DNA of 64,000 nt from VXNE01 sp963665455 (GCA_963665455.1 OY762279.1:2480001-2544000); one strand, 5' to 3'; positions 8,043 through 18,141 are shown, counted from the first letter of the stretch. Numbers and translations are program-made. Notes: generated from the sequence alone by a model not told the origin.

Positions 8043-8372
8043 ATGAACGTACAGGAAAGTATCGAGGCGAAGCTCGCGGAGGCGTTGGCGCCCGCGCATC
8101 TCGTCGTCGAGAACGAGAGCCCGAACCACAACGTTCCGGCCGGGTCGGAATCCCACTTCCGCGTAGTCGTCGTGGCGGATGGGTTCGAGGGACGGCGGCT
8201 GATCGAGCGGCACCGCTTGGTCAACGCGGCGCTGGCGGACGAGTTGGCGGGCCCGGTGCACGCGCTCGCGCTCCACACCTACACGCAGGAGGACTGGAAG
8301 ACCCGCTTCGGCGAGGCCCCGATGTCGCCGCCGTGCTTCGGGGGAAAGGCCGGGAAGGCCGGCGAGGGGTAG
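8043..8372 (+). CDS. bolA: BolA family protein
   Basis: This 109-aa BolA protein probably partners monothiol glutaredoxins in iron-sulfur or iron regulation and can act in morphology and stress control. The family core is intact: HLVVENESPNHNVPAGSESHF, then the helix-turn region GRRLIERHRLVNAAL, and HALALHTYTQEDW. The histidines in SPNHN and SHF fit the usual cluster-binding positions. GGGAGGGAGG directly precedes the ATG. The 24-residue glycine- and proline-rich tail after DW is typical and probably disordered. It converges on tesA. Confidence 0.95.
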   Translation: MNVQESIEAKLAEALAPAHLVVENESPNHNVPAGSESHFRVVVVADGFEGRRLIERHRLVNAALADELAGPVHALALHTYTQEDWKTRFGEAPMSPPCFGGKAGKAGEG

Positions 8373-8396
8373 CCAAAGGGCCGGCTTCGGCACGGG

Positions 8397-9029
8397 CTAC
8401 CGCAACAGCGGCGCCAGCACTTCCCAGACGTTCTCCAGCAACAACGGTTGCGCCTTTGCGGTCGGATGAATGCCGTCGGGCTGGAACATGGTTTCCGGGT
8501 CGAGGCCCTCCAGCAGGAACGGCACGATTTCCGTATCGAGGGACTCACTCACCTCGACGAAGACCTCCCGGAAGGACTTCGTGTAGCGGGGTCCGAGATT
8601 GGGCGTCATCTGCATCCCGACGACGATGACCGATGCGCCGCGTGTCAGCGCCGCACCCGCCATCGCGGCGAGGTTCTCGCGGATGCTCGCGACGGCATAG
8701 CCGCGTAGTCCATCATTGCCGCCGAGTTCGAGGATCACGATCCGGGGCTCGTGCTGCGCCAGCGCCATGGCGATGCGCCCGCGTCCCCCCGTGGTCGTTT
8801 CCCCGCTGACGCTCGCATTCACCACCCGGTACGGACTCCCCTCGTCCGCGAGACGCTGGGCGAGCAATCCCACCCAACCCTGCTCGGGCGCCATGCCGTA
8901 GGCCGCGCTCAGGCTATCCCCGAAGACGAGGATCGTCGGGGGCAACTCGCCCAGCGGGGCGTCGTTCGCGACGGCCGGCGCGGTGCCGGCCAAGAGCGCG
9001 AAGAGCAGGGCGCGGAAAAAAAGTCTCAA
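8397..9029 (-). CDS. tesA: TesA-type GDSL lipase / arylesterase (thioesterase I)
   Basis: This is a periplasmic SGNH hydrolase (210 aa) acting on acyl thioesters and esters. The signal peptide covers roughly residues 1-21 (ending TAPAVA). Block I VFGDSLSAAYG carries the nucleophile serine; block II glycine is in ASVSGETT, block III is GGNDGLRG, and block V is PDGIHPTAKAQ with the Asp-His pair. The start is a TTG with no strong ribosome site, which is odd, but nothing better lies within the signal peptide. It is divergent from ybbA, the same arrangement as tesA / ybbA-ybbP in E. coli. Confidence 0.94.
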   Translation of the reverse strand: MRLFFRALLFALLAGTAPAVANDAPLGELPPTILVFGDSLSAAYGMAPEQGWVGLLAQRLADEGSPYRVVNASVSGETTTGGRGRIAMALAQHEPRIVILELGGNDGLRGYAVASIRENLAAMAGAALTRGASVIVVGMQMTPNLGPRYTKSFREVFVEVSESLDTEIVPFLLEGLDPETMFQPDGIHPTAKAQPLLLENVWEVLAPLLR

Positions 9030-9142
9030 GGATGGTGGCCGGTGGTCGGGTCGGGCAATGGTAATCTACACGCTGCAATCCCATCGGAGCCGGACGCGGT
9101 ATCGCCTGCGCGCTGGCCTTTGAGGTTATCCGAGACCCGAAA

Positions 9143-9829
9143 ATGAACGACGGTTCCGCCGAATCGCCGATCCTGCACGCCCATGCGGTCAACAAGACCG
9201 TGCCGACCGCGGAGGGCGATCTTTGCATCCTGGACGGCGTCGACTTCAAGGCCGCGGCCGGCGAGTCCGTGGCGGTGGTGGGGGCGTCGGGCTCTGGCAA
9301 GACGACGTTGCTCGGCATCCTGGCGGGACTCGACCTGCCGACCACGGGGGACGTGTGGCTCGACGGGGCGGAGATCACCGCGATGTCCGAGGAGGACCGC
9401 GCCCGGGTCCGGGGCCGGTGCATCGGGTTCGTGTTCCAGACGTTCCAGCTCATCGAGAGCCTGTCGGCGCTCGAGAACGTTATGTTGCCGTCGGAACTGC
9501 GCGGCGATGCCGGTGCCCGGGAGGAAGCCGAGCAGTTTCTCGCGCGGGTGGGCCTTGCCGAGCGCGTCACGCACTACCCGCGCGAACTGTCCGGCGGCGA
9601 GCAACAGCGTGTGGCCATCGCGCGGGCGTTCGCCTCGCGGCCGAAGGTGCTGTTCGCGGACGAACCGACCGGCAACCTCGACACGGCCACCGGCGCGCGG
9701 GTGATCGAGCTGCTGTTCGACCTCAACGTGGAGTCCGGCACCACCCTGGTGCTCGTCACCCACGATGCGGCCCTCGCGGACCGCTGCCACCGCATCGTCA
9801 CCCTGGAAGCCGGACGGATCGCCTCGTGA
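9143..9829 (+). CDS. ybbA: ABC transporter ATP-binding protein YbbA (LolD/MacB family)
   Basis: This is a 228-aa cytoplasmic ATPase of the LolD/MacB class. Motifs in order: Walker A GASGSGKTTLL (near residue 48), Q-loop FVFQTFQLI, signature LSGGEQQRVAIARA, Walker B VLFADEPTGNLD and H-loop LVTHD. Its stop overlaps the GTG of the following permease (GTGA at 9826-9829), so the two are translationally coupled and form one transporter. Next to tesA this unit is a long-conserved gammaproteobacterial neighbourhood. The substrate is not established; release of a lipid or lysophospholipid has been suggested only from context. Confidence 0.94.
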   Translation: MNDGSAESPILHAHAVNKTVPTAEGDLCILDGVDFKAAAGESVAVVGASGSGKTTLLGILAGLDLPTTGDVWLDGAEITAMSEEDRARVRGRCIGFVFQTFQLIESLSALENVMLPSELRGDAGAREEAEQFLARVGLAERVTHYPRELSGGEQQRVAIARAFASRPKVLFADEPTGNLDTATGARVIELLFDLNVESGTTLVLVTHDAALADRCHRIVTLEAGRIAS

Positions 9830-12327
9830 CGCCGCGGCTCGTGTTGCGTTTGGCCGTGCGCGACTGGCGCGCGGGCGAGCTGCGGCTGCTGCTGGCGGCG
9901 GTCGTGGTCGCGGTGGGCACGGTGACCGCGATCGGCCTCTTCGTCGATCGGCTGCGCGAGGCGCTGCTGTCCGAGTCCACGACGTTCCTCGGGGCGGACC
10001 GGGTCATCGCTTCGACGCGGCCCGTGCCGGAGGGCTTCCGCGACGCGGCGCGGGAACTCGGCATCGCGCATACTGACGTGGTGACGTTTCCGTCGATGCT
10101 GTTCGCGGACGAGGCCGAGGACGCGCGCAGCCAGCTCGTCTCGGTGAAGGCGGTGGGCGATGCCTACCCGTTGCGGGGCGTGTTGCGGGTGGCCGAGGAA
10201 CCGTTCGGCCCCGCCGGCGTCACCCAGGCGGTGCCCGCCCGAGGCGAGGCATGGCTGGACTCGCGGCTGTTCCCGGCCCTCGATCTCGCCATCGGCGACA
10301 CCGTGGCCGTCGGCTATGCCCGGCTGCGCATCGGGCGCGTCCTGGCCGGGGAGCCGGACCGGGGCGGTAGCGTGTTCGACCTAGGCCCGCGGCTCTTGAT
10401 GCATATCGACGACGTGCCGGAGACGCGGGTGATCCAGCCCGGCAGCCGGGTCGGATACCGATTGCTGTTGTCTGGTGATGACGATGCATTGGCGCTACTC
10501 AAAACCGCGGTAGAGCCGGACCTCGCGCCGAACTACCGCTGGCGGGGCATCGCGGACGCGAATCCGACCATCGGCGAAGCCCTCGACCGGGCGGAGAGCT
10601 TCCTGCTGCTTGGTGGGTTGCTGGCGGTGCTCCTCGCTGGGGTGGCCGTCGCGCTGGGGGCGCACCGGTACGCACGGCGGCACTACGATCACGTGGGCGT
10701 GCTCAAGACGCTGGGCGCGACGCCGGGGGACGTGCAATGGGGCTATCTGGGCGTGTTGAGCGTGGTCGGTGCGGCAGGGGTGCTGACCGGGCTGGCGTTG
10801 GGGGGCGTCGTGCACCTCGCCATCGTGGCGGCCCTCGCGGCATACCTGCCGGCATCGCTGCCGCTGCCGAGTCTGCGTCCCGTGGGGCTCGGGGCCGTCA
10901 CGGGCTTCGTCTGCCTGCTGGCGTTCGCGTTGCCGCCGCTGTTTGCCCTGCGCGGCGTGTCGCCGATGCGGGTGATTCGCCGGGACGTCCACGCCGGCGC
11001 GGCCTCACAGGCATTCACCTACGGGGCGGCGGCCCTCGGCGGACTCGGCCTGCTGGTGTGGTACAGCGGCGACGTGTGGCTGACGCTGTGGGCCATCGGC
11101 GGGGGCGCCGGCGTCTGCGGTGCGTTCGCCGCGGTCGCGTTGTTGCTTCTGCGCGGAGGACGCGTGGTGGGCATGCAGGCCGGCAGCGCCTGGCGGCTCG
11201 CGCTCGCGGGCCTGCAGCGCCGCTACCGCGAGAACGTGGCGCAGATCACGATCTTCGGCATCGCGATCATGCTGCTGCTGATCCTGCTGTTGATCCGCAC
11301 GGCGTTGCTCGACGAGTGGCGCGCGCAGTTGCCCGAGAACGCGCCGAACCACTTCGTCATGAACGTGGCGGACGACGAAGTGGAGGCGGTGCAGACCCTG
11401 CTGGCCACCCATACGGACTACGACGGCCGGCTCTTCCCCATGATCCGGGGGCGCGTGACGAGCGTGAACGGCCAGCCGGCCGAGGAATGGGAACAGGCCC
11501 ACCGGCGTGGGCCGGACGGGCCACGGTTGCGCTCGGAGCGGAACCTGACCTGGTCCGACGCACTGCCCGGCAACAACGTGCTGGTGCAGGGTGAGTGGTG
11601 GCCGGAGGATGGCGGCGAGGCGCTCCTCTCCCTGGAGGCGGACTACGCCCGGCGGTTCGGGCTCGGCATCGGCGACGAACTCGCCTTCGACATTGGCGGG
11701 TTGCCGGTCGCCGCGCGGGTGGCGAACACGCGCCGGGTAGAGTGGGACAGCCTCCAGCCCAACTTCTTCATCATCTTCTCCGGGGCGGCGCTCCGCGACT
11801 TCGCCACGACCCACATGACGAGCTTCCATCTCGAGGCGGACGGGAAACGGTTTCTCAACCGCCTGCTGTCGGAACATCCGACGATCACGGTGATCGAGGT
11901 GGACGAGATCATCCGGCAGGTGCGTAGCATCGTCGGGCGGGTGACCCAGGCGATCGAGCTGGTGCTCGGCCTCGTGCTCGGGGCCGGCGCCCTCGTGCTC
12001 GTGGCCTCGATCCAGGCGAGCCACGCGGCGCGTCTGCGGGAACACGCCCTGGTGCGCGCCCTGGGCGGGACGATGAAGCTCATCGCCGGGGCGCTGACCG
12101 CGGAGTTCGCCGTGCTCGGCGCGTTCGCCGGGGTCGTCGCCGTGATCGGGGCGGAGATTACCGTGACGGTGTTGCGGGCCCAAGTCTTCGAGCTCGGCTA
12201 CGAGCTGCATCCCTGGCTCTGGCTCGCGGGCCCCGCCATCGGCGCCGCGCTGATCGCGGCCATCGGCTATCTCGGGACGCGCAAGCTGGTGGAATCGCCG
12301 CCGGTGCTGGTGCTGCGGGAGTTGTGA
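9826..12327 (+). CDS. ybbP: ABC transporter permease YbbP (FtsX family)
   Basis: This is an 833-aa inner-membrane permease with the duplicated FtsX architecture. It has an N-terminal helix (LLLAAVVVAVGTVTAIGLF), a periplasmic domain to about residue 250, then three helices around 255-375 containing HVGVLKTLGATPGD. Two more helices follow, then a second periplasmic domain, and a last set of three helices ends VLVLREL. The GTG start at 9826 overlaps the ybbA stop. Length is slightly above the E. coli homologue (about 800 aa). Confidence 0.93.
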   Translation: MTPRLVLRLAVRDWRAGELRLLLAAVVVAVGTVTAIGLFVDRLREALLSESTTFLGADRVIASTRPVPEGFRDAARELGIAHTDVVTFPSMLFADEAEDARSQLVSVKAVGDAYPLRGVLRVAEEPFGPAGVTQAVPARGEAWLDSRLFPALDLAIGDTVAVGYARLRIGRVLAGEPDRGGSVFDLGPRLLMHIDDVPETRVIQPGSRVGYRLLLSGDDDALALLKTAVEPDLAPNYRWRGIADANPTIGEALDRAESFLLLGGLLAVLLAGVAVALGAHRYARRHYDHVGVLKTLGATPGDVQWGYLGVLSVVGAAGVLTGLALGGVVHLAIVAALAAYLPASLPLPSLRPVGLGAVTGFVCLLAFALPPLFALRGVSPMRVIRRDVHAGAASQAFTYGAAALGGLGLLVWYSGDVWLTLWAIGGGAGVCGAFAAVALLLLRGGRVVGMQAGSAWRLALAGLQRRYRENVAQITIFGIAIMLLLILLLIRTALLDEWRAQLPENAPNHFVMNVADDEVEAVQTLLATHTDYDGRLFPMIRGRVTSVNGQPAEEWEQAHRRGPDGPRLRSERNLTWSDALPGNNVLVQGEWWPEDGGEALLSLEADYARRFGLGIGDELAFDIGGLPVAARVANTRRVEWDSLQPNFFIIFSGAALRDFATTHMTSFHLEADGKRFLNRLLSEHPTITVIEVDEIIRQVRSIVGRVTQAIELVLGLVLGAGALVLVASIQASHAARLREHALVRALGGTMKLIAGALTAEFAVLGAFAGVVAVIGAEITVTVLRAQVFELGYELHPWLWLAGPAIGAALIAAIGYLGTRKLVESPPVLVLREL

Positions 12328-12335
12328 GGATCCGG

Positions 12336-12989
12336 TCAGTCCTCGACGACCGGATAGCAGGGATCGCCCCAGTCCTCCTCGGGGTGCGCCATCAGCAGAT
12401 GGATGACCCGGGGCACGAGATCGGCGAGGATGGCGGTGCCGTCCCGGACCTGGTCCCGGTTGACGCTACTCTGCCAGGTTGCGCCGCCGTGCATCAGCTG
12501 GTTGCGCAAGGTGTAGAGCCGTGCCAGCACGATGGCGAGCACGGTGTCGGTGCGGCTGCGGTCCCGTAGCGCCGAGTGCGCCCGGGTGCGCGCGCCCTCG
12601 AAGGACCGCTGCCACTGGTGCTCCGGGATCTTCCCGTTCTGGTAGTCCCAGAACGGCTGGAACACGAAGCGGTTGTCGAGGAGCAGCCGGAAGGGTCCCG
12701 GGAACTTCGACCAGACCAACTCGTGCAGCAGGTTCTCGTCGTCGAGGTCCACGAGCCGGCGGAGGAACCGGTCGAGCACGGTCTGCTCGGGGGTGGACTC
12801 GCGTTGGATCTCGTCCGCGTAGGCGGCGTTCAGGGCGATCCAGAGGAAGATGAAGCGGGCGTCGTCGTCCTCGCAACCCTCCGCGCGCCCGAGCCAGCTC
12901 ACGGCCCGGTGCACGCGCAGGGCGATGCCGGGATGCTTCGCCTCGATGCGGAGGGCGCGGGCCTTGAGGCTGGCGTGGTCGAGAGCCAT
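12336..12989 (-). CDS. HEPN-domain protein (putative RNase or RNA-binding)
   Basis: This 217-aa all-helical protein carries the HEPN hallmark Rx4H as RNQLMHG in its last quarter, preceded by DTVLAIVLARLYTLR. The first half has FIFLWIALNAAYADEI, common in HEPN proteins of unknown role. HEPN proteins with Rx4-6H are often metal-independent RNases in toxin-antitoxin or defence systems, but some only bind RNA. No antitoxin (such as an MNT nucleotidyltransferase) is next to it: neighbours are ybbP and a TonB-dependent receptor. The ATG at 12989 begins MALDHASLKARAL; an extension upstream looks non-coding. Confidence 0.6.
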   Translation of the reverse strand: MALDHASLKARALRIEAKHPGIALRVHRAVSWLGRAEGCEDDDARFIFLWIALNAAYADEIQRESTPEQTVLDRFLRRLVDLDDENLLHELVWSKFPGPFRLLLDNRFVFQPFWDYQNGKIPEHQWQRSFEGARTRAHSALRDRSRTDTVLAIVLARLYTLRNQLMHGGATWQSSVNRDQVRDGTAILADLVPRVIHLLMAHPEEDWGDPCYPVVED

Positions 12990-13177
12990 GGCGCGGAGGG
13001 AACTGGATGATCGCGTCGATACTACACCGGGGACGTGCCCGAAAATCCGGCGCGGGGCGTGTTCGCGGCTAGCCGGTGGGTCGCGGTGCAATGTCGCACG
13101 AAACGCCGGGCGGATGTCGTACACGATTTGCGCCGGAGGTGTGGCAAGCCCGTCCCAAATCCGACACACTTTCTCGG

Positions 13178-15238
13178 ATGAAACCCCCCGTTCTGATTTT
13201 GGCCGCGATGTTCGCGGTGGGAGCGTTCGCGCAGGATCCGGGTGCCCGTGCCCCGGCGGAAGGGGCCGTGCTCGAGGAGATCGTCGTGGTGGCCGATGGA
13301 TCCGTGCGTTCCCGGCAGGGCGATCTCGGCAGCGTCACGACCGTCGACGCGGAAGCCCTCGACTTGGTGCGCGCGAACCACGTCCACGAGACCCTTGTCC
13401 GCGTGCCGGGCGTGTGGGTGCAGCGGGGCTCGGGGCACGAGCATCTGACCGCGATCCGCTCGGGCGTGCTGGCGGGCCCCGGGGCCTGCGGCGAATTCCT
13501 CTACCTGGAGAACGGCATCCCCATCAGGCCGGCGGGTTTCTGCAACATCAACAATCTCTTCGAGGTCAACACGGAGCAGGCGGGTGCCGTGGAGGTGGTG
13601 CGGGGTCCCGCGAGTGCCCTGTTCGGCGGCAACGCGCTGCACGGCGTCGTGAACGTCGTGGCGCGCCGGGGCGCGCGGCGGCCGATACTGTCCGTCGAGG
13701 TCGGGCCCTACGACTACCATCAAGTGCGTGCCGGGGGCTCGGCCGGCGCCCTCGGCGTGGACCTGCACTCAACGCACAGCGGTGGCTATCGGGACGCCAC
13801 GGGCTTTGGGCAGCAGAAGGCCAACCTGCGTCACGTCGGGTCTGTGGGCGCGTGGGAGGTTGCGAGTTTCGCCTCGGCGACGCTGCTCAACCAGGAGACG
13901 GGGGGGTTCGTCCGCGGCTATCGGGCGTATGAGGACGACGATCTTCGCGACGCCAACCCCAATCCGGAGGCCTATCGGGACGCGTGGTCGTTGCGGGCGA
14001 GTACCGCATTGGCGCGCGACTTCGGCGAGCGGCAACTCGTGCTCACGCCCTACCTGCGCCGTTCCAGCATGGCGTTCTTTCAGCACTTTCTGCCGGGGCA
14101 GCCCCTGGAGACGAACGCCCAGACGAGCGGCGGCGCGGTCGGGCGGCTCGGAGGGGTCGATGGGCGCTTGGCTTGGGACGTCGGCGCCCAGGTCGAGTGG
14201 ATGCGCGGCGAATTGCGACAACACCAGGATGGACCGACGATGGGTTCGGCCTTCCTCGTGGCAACGCGGCCCCGGGGCACCCACTACGACTACGACGTCG
14301 ACAGCGCCATGGCCGCCGCCTTCTACGACCTCAGATGGTCCCTGACGCCGCGGGCGGACTTGGTGCACAGCCTGCGCGCCGAGCGCTTGGCCTACGAGTA
14401 CGACAACCACGCCCTGGTCGGCAACACCCGGGACGATGGCACCAGGTGCGGGTTCGGCGGCTGCTTGTACACGCGGCCGGCGAGCCGGGACGACGCCTTC
14501 ACCGATGTCGCGGGGCGTCTTGGACTGCATTGGGATTTCGATAACGGCTCGGAGGGCTACGCGGTGGCGGGGCGCGGCTTCCGGGCGCCGCAGGCCACGG
14601 AGCTGTACCGCCTGCAGAGCGGACAGGCGGTCGCGGACATCGACAGCGAGGCCCTCACGTCGGTGGAAGTGGGCTGGCGCCGCCCGGGTGGCACGTTCGA
14701 CGCGGACATCGCGGTCTACACCGAGCGCACCGATCACCTCATCTTCCGCGACGCCAACGGCTTCAACGTGAGCGATGGCGAGACCGAGTCCTCGGGGGTC
14801 GAGTTCACCCTCCGGGGGCGCTTCGGTGACCTCCACGAGGTCGAGTTGACGGGAACGTACGCCCGCCACCGCTACGCCTTCGACCGTGACGCGGCACGCG
14901 GGGAACGGATCCGCGACGGCAACGACGTGGACACGGCCCCGCGCTGGCTGGGGAGCGCCCGCTGGAGTGCGGCGTCCGGCCGGTACCGCTCCGAGCTGGA
15001 GGCGGTGTACGTCGGATCACACTTCATCAATGCCGCCAACACGGTGCGCTACCAGGGGCACCTGGCCTTCCATTGGCGGGGGAGCTATCGGGTCTCGGAA
15101 CGGCTGACGGCCTTCACCCGCCTGCTCAACGTGACCGACGAGCGCTATGCGGACCGGGCGGATTTCGCGTTCGGCAGCTACCGTTACTTCCCCGCGTTGC
15201 CGAGGCAGTTCTACCTGGGAGCCGAACTCGCATTTTGA
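13178..15238 (+). CDS. TonB-dependent outer-membrane receptor 1
   Basis: This is a 686-aa outer-membrane receptor importing a scarce ligand with TonB energy. It has a signal peptide at residues 1-18 (ending AVGAFA), a TonB box region EEIVVVADG near residue 30, and a plug domain to about residue 165 with VEVVRGPASALFGGNALHGVVNVV. A 22-strand barrel ends in aromatic phenylalanine (GAELAF). The plug carries GPGACGEFLYLENGIPIRPAGFCNINN, split by two conserved cysteines, a subgroup feature. The ligand is not predictable. The 188-bp region upstream shows no riboswitch I can recognise. Confidence 0.92.
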   Translation: MKPPVLILAAMFAVGAFAQDPGARAPAEGAVLEEIVVVADGSVRSRQGDLGSVTTVDAEALDLVRANHVHETLVRVPGVWVQRGSGHEHLTAIRSGVLAGPGACGEFLYLENGIPIRPAGFCNINNLFEVNTEQAGAVEVVRGPASALFGGNALHGVVNVVARRGARRPILSVEVGPYDYHQVRAGGSAGALGVDLHSTHSGGYRDATGFGQQKANLRHVGSVGAWEVASFASATLLNQETGGFVRGYRAYEDDDLRDANPNPEAYRDAWSLRASTALARDFGERQLVLTPYLRRSSMAFFQHFLPGQPLETNAQTSGGAVGRLGGVDGRLAWDVGAQVEWMRGELRQHQDGPTMGSAFLVATRPRGTHYDYDVDSAMAAAFYDLRWSLTPRADLVHSLRAERLAYEYDNHALVGNTRDDGTRCGFGGCLYTRPASRDDAFTDVAGRLGLHWDFDNGSEGYAVAGRGFRAPQATELYRLQSGQAVADIDSEALTSVEVGWRRPGGTFDADIAVYTERTDHLIFRDANGFNVSDGETESSGVEFTLRGRFGDLHEVELTGTYARHRYAFDRDAARGERIRDGNDVDTAPRWLGSARWSAASGRYRSELEAVYVGSHFINAANTVRYQGHLAFHWRGSYRVSERLTAFTRLLNVTDERYADRADFAFGSYRYFPALPRQFYLGAELAF

Positions 15239-15327
15239 GGGGCGCGGTGTTGGGTGTGCCGCGCTGGGGCGTTTTACTGCACTGCGAAAAAAGCGGAGAA
15301 TGCGCCCGTCTATGGGGAGGACTAACC

Positions 15328-18141
15328 ATGGGAAGAACTGACTTCCGTTTCTGGAAGCCCGGCGCGGGACGTTGGCTCCCGCTGCCGTGCCTGCTCGCCC
15401 TGTCGCTGCTCGTGTCGCCCCCGGCGGCGCTTGCGGAGGACGAGGCCGCCGACGATCAGGAGGAGATCGAGGAGATCGTCGTCACCGGTTCGCGCATCAA
15501 GCGCAGCGACTTCGCGTCGGCGAGTCCGATCACCGTCATCACGGGACAGTCCGTGCTGGAGTCCGGTTTCGGTAACCTCGGCGAGGCGCTGCGTAATCAG
15601 GCCGTCTCGGGTACCTCGGGATTCAACCAGTCGAGCGTGCTGTCCGGCGGTGGCGCGACCTCGGTCGACCTGCGCAACCTTGGACCGGATCGGGTGCTCA
15701 TCCTGATCAACGGCAAGCGTGTCGCGAGCTTTGCGGACTCCCTCGCCAACCAGGCCGCGGACCTCACGTTCGTGCCGACCGCCATGGTCGAGCGGGTCGA
15801 GATCCTGCGCGACGGCGCGTCCGCGGTCTACGGCGCGGACGCGGTCTCCGGGGTGGTCAACGTCATCCTGAAGGACAGCTTCGAGGGGATCGAGGCCGGC
15901 GTGTCCTCCGGCATCAGCGGCGAGGGCGATGCCGAGCAGTACAGCGCGGAGTTCGCCATCGGCGCCACCGGCAACCGCGGCTCCGTGGTGCTCGGCGGCG
16001 AGTACCGCTACTCGAACAACTTGCCGCAGACGGCGCGGGATTGGGCGTTTCCGGCCATTTCGAGCCTGTCCGGCACGGCCCAGAACGGGAGCTTCTTCTC
16101 GCCGGGAGGCATGTTCTTCGCCGACAACGGCGGTGCCGCCTGTACCATGCCGAAGGCGTTCGGAGGCGATGAAGCGACGCTCCTGCCTTGGTACGAGTGT
16201 CCGTCCTACGCGCCCAGGCAGGATGTCACGAACCCGGATCAAGTGAAGCTGAGCCGCTATGACTACGCCTTGGGACAGGACATCTGGGGTGCCTCCGAGG
16301 TCTACACGTTCGCCGGCTATGGGACCTACGACGTGACGGAGGGCATCGAGGCGTTCATCGAAATGCAGTACGCCAAGCGCCAAAGCGAGTTCCGCCTCGA
16401 CGGGAACCCCGGCAGCTTTGGTACGCCGGGCGTGCCGCAGGGCTGGCGCGTGCCCGCCTCGAACCCGCACAACCCGTTCGGTGCCGCCGGCAGCCTGTAC
16501 ATCCGCCCGACCAGCACGGTCGGGGCGCGGGTGAGCAACCATGAGTCGAACACCGTGCGCCTGGCCACGGGGTTGAGGGGCGACATCGTCTCCGATGGGT
16601 TCCTCAACGAGTGGAGTTGGGAGCTGTCGCACCTCTACACCCGGGTGGACGCGGACCTGACCACGGACGCCACGTGGAACCTGCTCCGGGCGAACATCAT
16701 TTCGGACCCTGACTGGTGCGCTCGGGATTCCGTGTGCTCCGGCGTCGTCAATCCGAGCGGCGCGCTCGATGCGCTGCGCCCGGGCAACTGGACGGCCGAC
16801 GAAATCCGGTACCTCAAGCAGGTGAGCCTCGCCGTGTCGGAGTTCCAGACCTCCGGCTGGTTCGGCGTCGCGACCGGGCCGGTGTTCGAGGTTCCGGCGG
16901 GTACCGTTGAGGTGGCCTTCGGGTTCGAGACGCGTACCGACCGCGGCTACAACAAGCCCGACTCCGTCACGGAGGCGGGCGAGTCGGTGGCCAACCAGGT
17001 GTTCACCACGAAAGGGCGCTTCAAGGTCACCGAGTTCTTCGGAGAGGTCACGGTGCCGATACTGGCGGACGTGACGTTCGCGGACTTCCTCGAACTGAAC
17101 CTACAGGCAAGGTCGTCCGACTACTCCAACTTTGGCGAAGAGTCGGTGTGGCGGATCGGGATCAACTGGCAGATCATGCAGGACGTGCGCCTGCGGGCGA
17201 ACCGCAGCACGGCATACCGTGCGCCGTCGGTCACCGACCTGTTCAGCGGGGGCGTCGTGAGCTTCGACTTTTTCTCGCATCCGTGCGCGGCGGGAGACCC
17301 GAGCCGGACGCCGGGTAGCAACGTGGACCAAAACTGCCTGCTCGACGGCATCGGCCCCGGGCTCAGCCAGGTGGCCTCGCAGTCTGCCGTGCTCCGTGGC
17401 GGCAACCCCGACCTGCTGCCGGAATCCGCCGATACTTCCACCGTCGGGCTCGTGATCACGCCCAGGTTCCTTGCGGGCTTGTCCCTCACGGTCGACCTCT
17501 GGAACATCAAGATCCTCGACGGGATTAGCGGCGTAAGCTCCGACAGTATTGTCGATAGCTGCTATCAAGGCCCCGTCGGATTGACCGATCCGGCGTGCGA
17601 CCGGTTCGACACGGTGGTTACCGGCGCCGGCCTATCCGTGGCGAATCTGGTGAACCCACCCTTCAACCTCCAGACGATCACCACCAAGGGTGGCGACCTC
17701 GGCATGCGCTACGAACTCGACGGACCGTTCGACACGTTCGTGACGGCGGACCTGAATGCGACGTACATCAAGGACAACTCGTTCTATCCGGGACCGGGTG
17801 GCGCCGACGACCGGGGCTCCATGCCGCGGATCAAGGCGATCGGCTCCCTGCGGGTCGACAAGGGCAACTGGGACGTCACCTGGCGGATGCGGTTCATCGA
17901 CGACATGGACGACCCGCGCTATGACGGTAACAACGCGTTCGGCTACGACACCGTGCCATCGCACACGGAGCATGACGTCCGGGTGGGGTGGAATCCCGGG
18001 GCCTACCGCGTGATGCTCGGCGTGAACGACCTGTTCGACAACGACCCGCCGTACGTGTTCAGTTCCGGCACGAACACGGACCTTTTCCTGTACGGCGCCG
18101 TGGGCCGCTACGTCTTCCTGCGCGTCAACTACTACCAGTAG
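15328..18141 (+). CDS. TonB-dependent outer-membrane receptor 2 (large type)
   Basis: This is a 937-aa receptor of the large TonB-dependent class. The signal peptide ends PPAALAEDE, about residue 35. The TonB box is EEIEEIVVTGSRIKR, and the plug contains SVDLRNLGPDRVLILINGKR and VEILRDGASAVYGADAVSGVVNVI. The barrel has RANRSTAYRAPSVTDLF and ends FLRVNYYQ. GGGGAGGA lies about 7 bases before the ATG. The gene converges on an S9 peptidase with a 17-bp overlap of 3' ends. Such receptors often sit beside peptidases, so a peptide ligand is a fair guess. It is not closely similar to the receptor just upstream. Confidence 0.92.
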   Translation: MGRTDFRFWKPGAGRWLPLPCLLALSLLVSPPAALAEDEAADDQEEIEEIVVTGSRIKRSDFASASPITVITGQSVLESGFGNLGEALRNQAVSGTSGFNQSSVLSGGGATSVDLRNLGPDRVLILINGKRVASFADSLANQAADLTFVPTAMVERVEILRDGASAVYGADAVSGVVNVILKDSFEGIEAGVSSGISGEGDAEQYSAEFAIGATGNRGSVVLGGEYRYSNNLPQTARDWAFPAISSLSGTAQNGSFFSPGGMFFADNGGAACTMPKAFGGDEATLLPWYECPSYAPRQDVTNPDQVKLSRYDYALGQDIWGASEVYTFAGYGTYDVTEGIEAFIEMQYAKRQSEFRLDGNPGSFGTPGVPQGWRVPASNPHNPFGAAGSLYIRPTSTVGARVSNHESNTVRLATGLRGDIVSDGFLNEWSWELSHLYTRVDADLTTDATWNLLRANIISDPDWCARDSVCSGVVNPSGALDALRPGNWTADEIRYLKQVSLAVSEFQTSGWFGVATGPVFEVPAGTVEVAFGFETRTDRGYNKPDSVTEAGESVANQVFTTKGRFKVTEFFGEVTVPILADVTFADFLELNLQARSSDYSNFGEESVWRIGINWQIMQDVRLRANRSTAYRAPSVTDLFSGGVVSFDFFSHPCAAGDPSRTPGSNVDQNCLLDGIGPGLSQVASQSAVLRGGNPDLLPESADTSTVGLVITPRFLAGLSLTVDLWNIKILDGISGVSSDSIVDSCYQGPVGLTDPACDRFDTVVTGAGLSVANLVNPPFNLQTITTKGGDLGMRYELDGPFDTFVTADLNATYIKDNSFYPGPGGADDRGSMPRIKAIGSLRVDKGNWDVTWRMRFIDDMDDPRYDGNNAFGYDTVPSHTEHDVRVGWNPGAYRVMLGVNDLFDNDPPYVFSSGTNTDLFLYGAVGRYVFLRVNYYQ

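Noticed and set aside
12990..13177. Cobalamin riboswitch or Fur box upstream of receptor 1
   Set aside because: No B12-box-like sequence and no AT-rich 19-bp palindrome could be found by eye.
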